A stretch of 64,000 bases of DNA, taken from NCBI GenBank assembly GCA_947359465.1, contig OX375878.1:89750377-89814376 (forward strand). Reading direction: 5' to 3'. The notes under the pieces are model-generated. The model had not been told where the DNA came from, made no database searches, and saw only the letters and a list, made by a program, of their open reading frames with translations. Within the stretch, counting starts at the first letter, position 1. Every line of letters starts with the position of its first letter. Of this stretch, positions 60,838 through 64,000 are shown in pieces. Source of the stretch: Metellina segmentata (lineage: Eukaryota > Arthropoda > Arachnida > Araneae > Tetragnathidae). The translations under genes were made by a program, and so were the position numbers.

Positions 60838-61140
60838 ACTGTTAGTGTTTAACAGATTAAGAGCCGGAGTGTTGCGAGTTCAAAACTTGGTCTAGCAAAA
60901 TACCCGTCGTGTATATGTGTGCTGTTGCACCTTAAATCGGGGATTCAAATTTTCACGCGTTGGCGTAATGTGCAAGTTTGAGGAGCGGGATGCCAGATCA
61001 GGTGTTTTTCTCGTCTTCTTACCACGGTTGAAAATTACGAGGCGTTGTCCTTGATTCATTACCTTAGGGTTTGATTCGGGACCGTCTCGACAATAGCCCG
61101 TTTTGTTGCTCGAGAGTGACGGTAATTAACTACCTTCGAA
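60838..61140 (+). mobile_element. SINE family 2 copy, abutting Tc1
   Basis: Decayed head with GTTGCGAGTTCAAAACTTGG (B box); body GTGCAAGTTTGAGGAGCGGGATGCC, CCACGGTTGAAAATTACGAGG, GGTTTGATTCGGGACCGTC and GTAATTAACTACCTT. The Tc1 copy begins 10 bp later. Confidence 0.7.
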
Positions 61141-61149
61141 AGATTGATA

Positions 61150-62551
61150 TACTCATTGCCGTAAAAATTTTTGCACCAAGAAATAACTGTGGGATCGTAA
61201 CGAATCTTGAAGCATGAAGGTACATGTCGGCCAGATATGTAAATGATTAGAAATGTAGCGTAGCGTGATTGCGCATTGCGTAATGTCACTAGAGGGCGTA
61301 AAACTTCGTTCTCCTTGGACTATAAAACAGGTAAGCAGAGCTTGTGTGAGTGTACTTGATCTTTTGCAAAGGACACGCTGAGGTAGACATGCCGTTACGC
61401 CGCCATCGAAGACAATATGAGCAGCTGTCAGAGTTTGAGAGGGGAAGAATCATCGGGATGATGGAAGCTGGGTGGTCAGCTCGGCGAGTAGCTCGTCAAA
61501 TAGGCCGTTCTGATTTTACTGTAAAGGGGTGTAGGGACCAGTGGACAGAATAGACGTTATTTACACTGCGACCAGGCTCAGGACGCCCTCGACAGACCAG
61601 TCGTCGAGAAGACCGTCACATCATACGAAACGTACGCGTAGAGCCAGATGCCTCATTGGCCGCTATCCAGACACAGGCAGCACCTTCACTACGGGCCCTT
61701 GTGACTTCCCAAATCATTGCAAGGCGCCTGGCTGAAGGACATCTGGTATCGCGGCGCCCATTACATGTGTTGCCAATGACACCCTCCCACCGACGCCTCC
61801 GTTTGGAGTGGTGTCGCGCACGACGGGATTGGACAGCAAGAACCAGGTCGTCTTCAGCGACGAATCTAGATTCAATTTGAGCAGTGATGACAATCGTGTT
61901 CGTGTTTGGAGGCCCCGTGGTAAACGACTCAATTCTGCCTTCGCTTTACAGCGACATACCGCTCTCACAGCTGGTGTCATGGTATGGGGTACCATTGCTT
62001 ACGATACACGGTCACCCCTAATATTGATCCATGGCACAATGACAGCCCAGCGGTACGTTCATGACATCCTTCAGCCACATGTGATCCCACTCATGGCTGT
62101 GCTCCCAGGAGCCATTTTTCAACAAGACAATGCTCGGCCAAACACAGCAAGGATGTCACAAGACCGCCTCCGCCAGATTACCACTCTTCCCTAGCCTACT
62201 CGATCCCCAGATATGTCACCAATCGAGCATATCTGAGATCATTTGGGATGGCAAGTTGGATACGAGTTTGGTCGAACTAGAAGCTCGTTTACAGCAACTG
62301 TGGAACGTGTTGTCTCATCATACGGAACTTGTATGCCTCAATGCCCGCTCGTATCGCATCGTGCATTCGCGCTTGAGGGGGTCCAACAGAGTACTAAAAC
62401 TTCCATTCATTTGTACTTTTTCTGCAATAAATTATCCTTCTTCTTTGATTTTCTAATCACTTGCTATTATCAAAGTAGTACTTACATGTGTAAAATTTCG
62501 TTTCATTTTGACTACTTTTTGTTGGTGCGCAAATTTTTATGGCAATGAGTG
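61150..62551 (+). mobile_element. Tc1-family transposon, nearly full length (copy 2)
   Basis: Same family as 16301-17589. The left end TACTCATTGCCGTAAAAATT follows TA (61148-61149); the right end is at 62551, where the TA has become CA. The transposase starts at 61389 and has an N-terminal helix-turn-helix region, V-V-F-S-D-E-S-R-F (first Asp, about 61850), F-Q-Q-D-N-A-R-P (second, about 62120) and S-P-I-E-H-I (Glu, about 62220). Stops at 61551 and 62192 and frameshifts kill it, but the triad itself is present. Confidence 0.92.
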
Positions 62552-62959
62552 CATATATGTGGTGCTATGGCAGTCGTTCCAATAATATTTCCATTCTCTT
62601 TAATAAATTAATTTATTCTATAAAGCACATAAAGACTATTTGAAACATCATCAGGATGAATATGTACAATGCAGATCGAGCCAACGCCCAAATCGAGATG
62701 AACAGAATCATACGTTATGTCAGCAAGACTATATCATTAGAAATGTGTCTTTCTTCTGTTGCTAGCCCCAAACCCAGACGGGGATTACGGTCATGTGACA
62801 CTCCGAAACCAATCAGAATCTTACACGTTACTTGACAGATACCAGACACCCTTCGAGGGAAGCACTCGTGACATCTGACAGGTGAAAGAACTTTATTGTT
62901 AACATGGTGCATCTCCCTTTTTCACCCGTTTGGAACAAAACATCTCACCGCTTAGTATT

Positions 62960-62994
62960 TAAAATAGAGACACACACACACATATATATATATT
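62960..62994. repeat. (CA)n(TA)n microsatellite
   Basis: GACACACACACACATATATATA, a compound dinucleotide run. Confidence 0.9.
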
Positions 62995-63029
62995 GACTCG
63001 CTTTGTATTTCATTTTATATTTGTTCTCC

Positions 63030-63170
63030 TGTTGATTGTCTTGACATGGTATCTTGTGATTAATAAAACTGACTAGGTCTTGATGACGAAATATTTCGCC
63101 ATTAGCGAAATTTGTCCGATCTTGATGGATGAGATATATCTTCGAAACTGCTTGGAGGCTTAATACGAGA
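63030..63170. repeat. Palindromic TTAA-type repeat, copy
   Basis: GACATGGTATCTTGTGATTAAT, ACTAGGTCTTGATGACG, CCGATCTTGATGGATGAG and the end GAAACTGCTTGGAGGCTTAAT. Confidence 0.65.
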
Positions 63171-64000
63171 AAAACAATCTACTTATCCGATTGCAACAAA
63201 CGCCTGGTCACTTAGGCACTTGGAAAGTACATAACAATAACAATAACCATCCAACGAATCAAACTCTGAGAGAAATTGGCGATCTATTGAGTTCCACAGG
63301 GTGCAAACAAAACAACTTCCGAAAACCCTCCAATCTGGGTCCAGGCACTAAAATGGCGGTGGAAACTTTGAAGAAAACATTAAATATTGAAAACATGGTT
63401 CCAATGACCATAAACGGAGATAGCAGACATAAAAGATGACGCACTTTAGCAAAGACGACATAGGGCGCAAATAATATCTTAGGCACAGTTCATCTCTTCG
63501 TACGTTTTGGATTTGGGCATTAGAAACACGGAAATCATTATTATACAGACACTTATGCCAATAACTATGTTTCCACTGTCACAAACCTTTACAAAAAAAG
63601 CCCGATGTTAGTAATAAATAAGACTGAAAACCAAATCTTGTTGTTGGACGAGAATCAAGATACTGTTTCCTACGGTATCATGTGTACAGATGAGCTCGTG
63701 CATGACGTTTATCTGTGTCTCATCGGGATGCACAATGAAAAGTTACAGGTGGTTGGAGGAATATGATCATGCGTGGATATTTTCTTGAAGAATAGTCGCC
63801 GAAGATCCCTGTCTAATTAGTCTTTGTGTGGCAATAAATGATTCATGTGAAAAATCCTATTTGGAGCTTTTTCTCGGAAGAAATCCCAAAACAAAGAGGA
63901 ATGGTTTGTATCTCCCTCCCACCATTGGTATATGGGTGGTAAGCCGGAGTTGTTTCTAGCTCCTTCGTGCGATAGTCAGTCCCAGACCAGTCTCTCACGT
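63171..64000. other. 3' edge of window, nothing recognised
   Basis: The expected next exon (phase 0, starting a few residues before W-G-x-x-C) is not seen here or anywhere after 60492, so it should lie beyond the window. The 82-codon ORF at 63191-63439 has no motif. Confidence 0.4.

Noticed and set aside
63191..63439. 82-codon ORF at the 3' edge as the next exon
   Set aside because: No cysteines in EGF spacing and no membrane segment; the asparagine run comes from a CAA-type simple repeat.
60492..64000. A hidden transmembrane/cytoplasmic exon of the receptor
   Set aside because: I looked for a long hydrophobic segment or NPxY/ITAM-like motifs next to plausible splice sites on the plus strand and found none.

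Overview
The window is animal nuclear DNA. It is AT-rich, has GT-AG introns of 0.1-6 kb, and is crowded with eukaryotic transposons; there are no bacterial-style operons, rRNA genes or CRISPR arrays. An arthropod is most likely, perhaps an arachnid: the Tc1 transposases, the I/Jockey-like retrotransposon end, the mariner/piggyBac remnants and the tRNA-headed SINEs are all of arthropod flavour. Species cannot be read from the sequence. || One host gene fills most of the window. It lies on the plus strand from about 8.9 kb to at least 60.49 kb, is cut into 22 recognisable coding exons, and runs off the 3' end. The exons join in frame to 2,694 nt (898 codons) with no stop: signal peptide, EMI domain split over three exons, one ordinary EGF module, then a long run of laminin-type (MEGF-style) EGF modules, 19 complete plus the start of a twentieth. 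This is the ectodomain plan of the draper / MEGF10 / MEGF11 / PEAR1 engulfment-receptor group. A transmembrane segment and cytoplasmic tail would be encoded beyond the window. || The most interesting structure is in that gene. Two alternating exon types occur: A (phase 1 to 2, 142 or 145 nt) and B (phase 2 to 1, always 113 nt). They form a four-exon higher-order unit A1-B1-A2-B2, present four times (18.2-27.3, 29.0-41.2, 43.9-51.7 and 52.7-56.7 kb) and followed by an atypical exon at 60.3 kb. The ectodomain grew by duplication of a four-exon block. || Region by region: 1-8.9 kb is upstream sequence or a 5' UTR intron, with a long-TIR foldback element, SINEs, a Tc1 deletion derivative, a minisatellite and several local duplications. 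8.9-16.2 kb holds the signal peptide, EMI and first EGF exons. 16.3-60.3 kb holds the exon array, its introns filled with Tc1 copies, two LINE fragments, mariner with a nested hAT-type MITE, a non-autonomous Helitron, SINEs, a piggyBac remnant, two large foldback elements and at least fifteen copies of a palindrome-rich, TTAA-associated repeat. 60.5-64 kb holds a SINE, a nearly full-length Tc1 and unassigned sequence. || No intact transposase or reverse transcriptase was found; every mobile element examined is broken. Apart from the draper/MEGF10-like gene I see no other convincing host gene.
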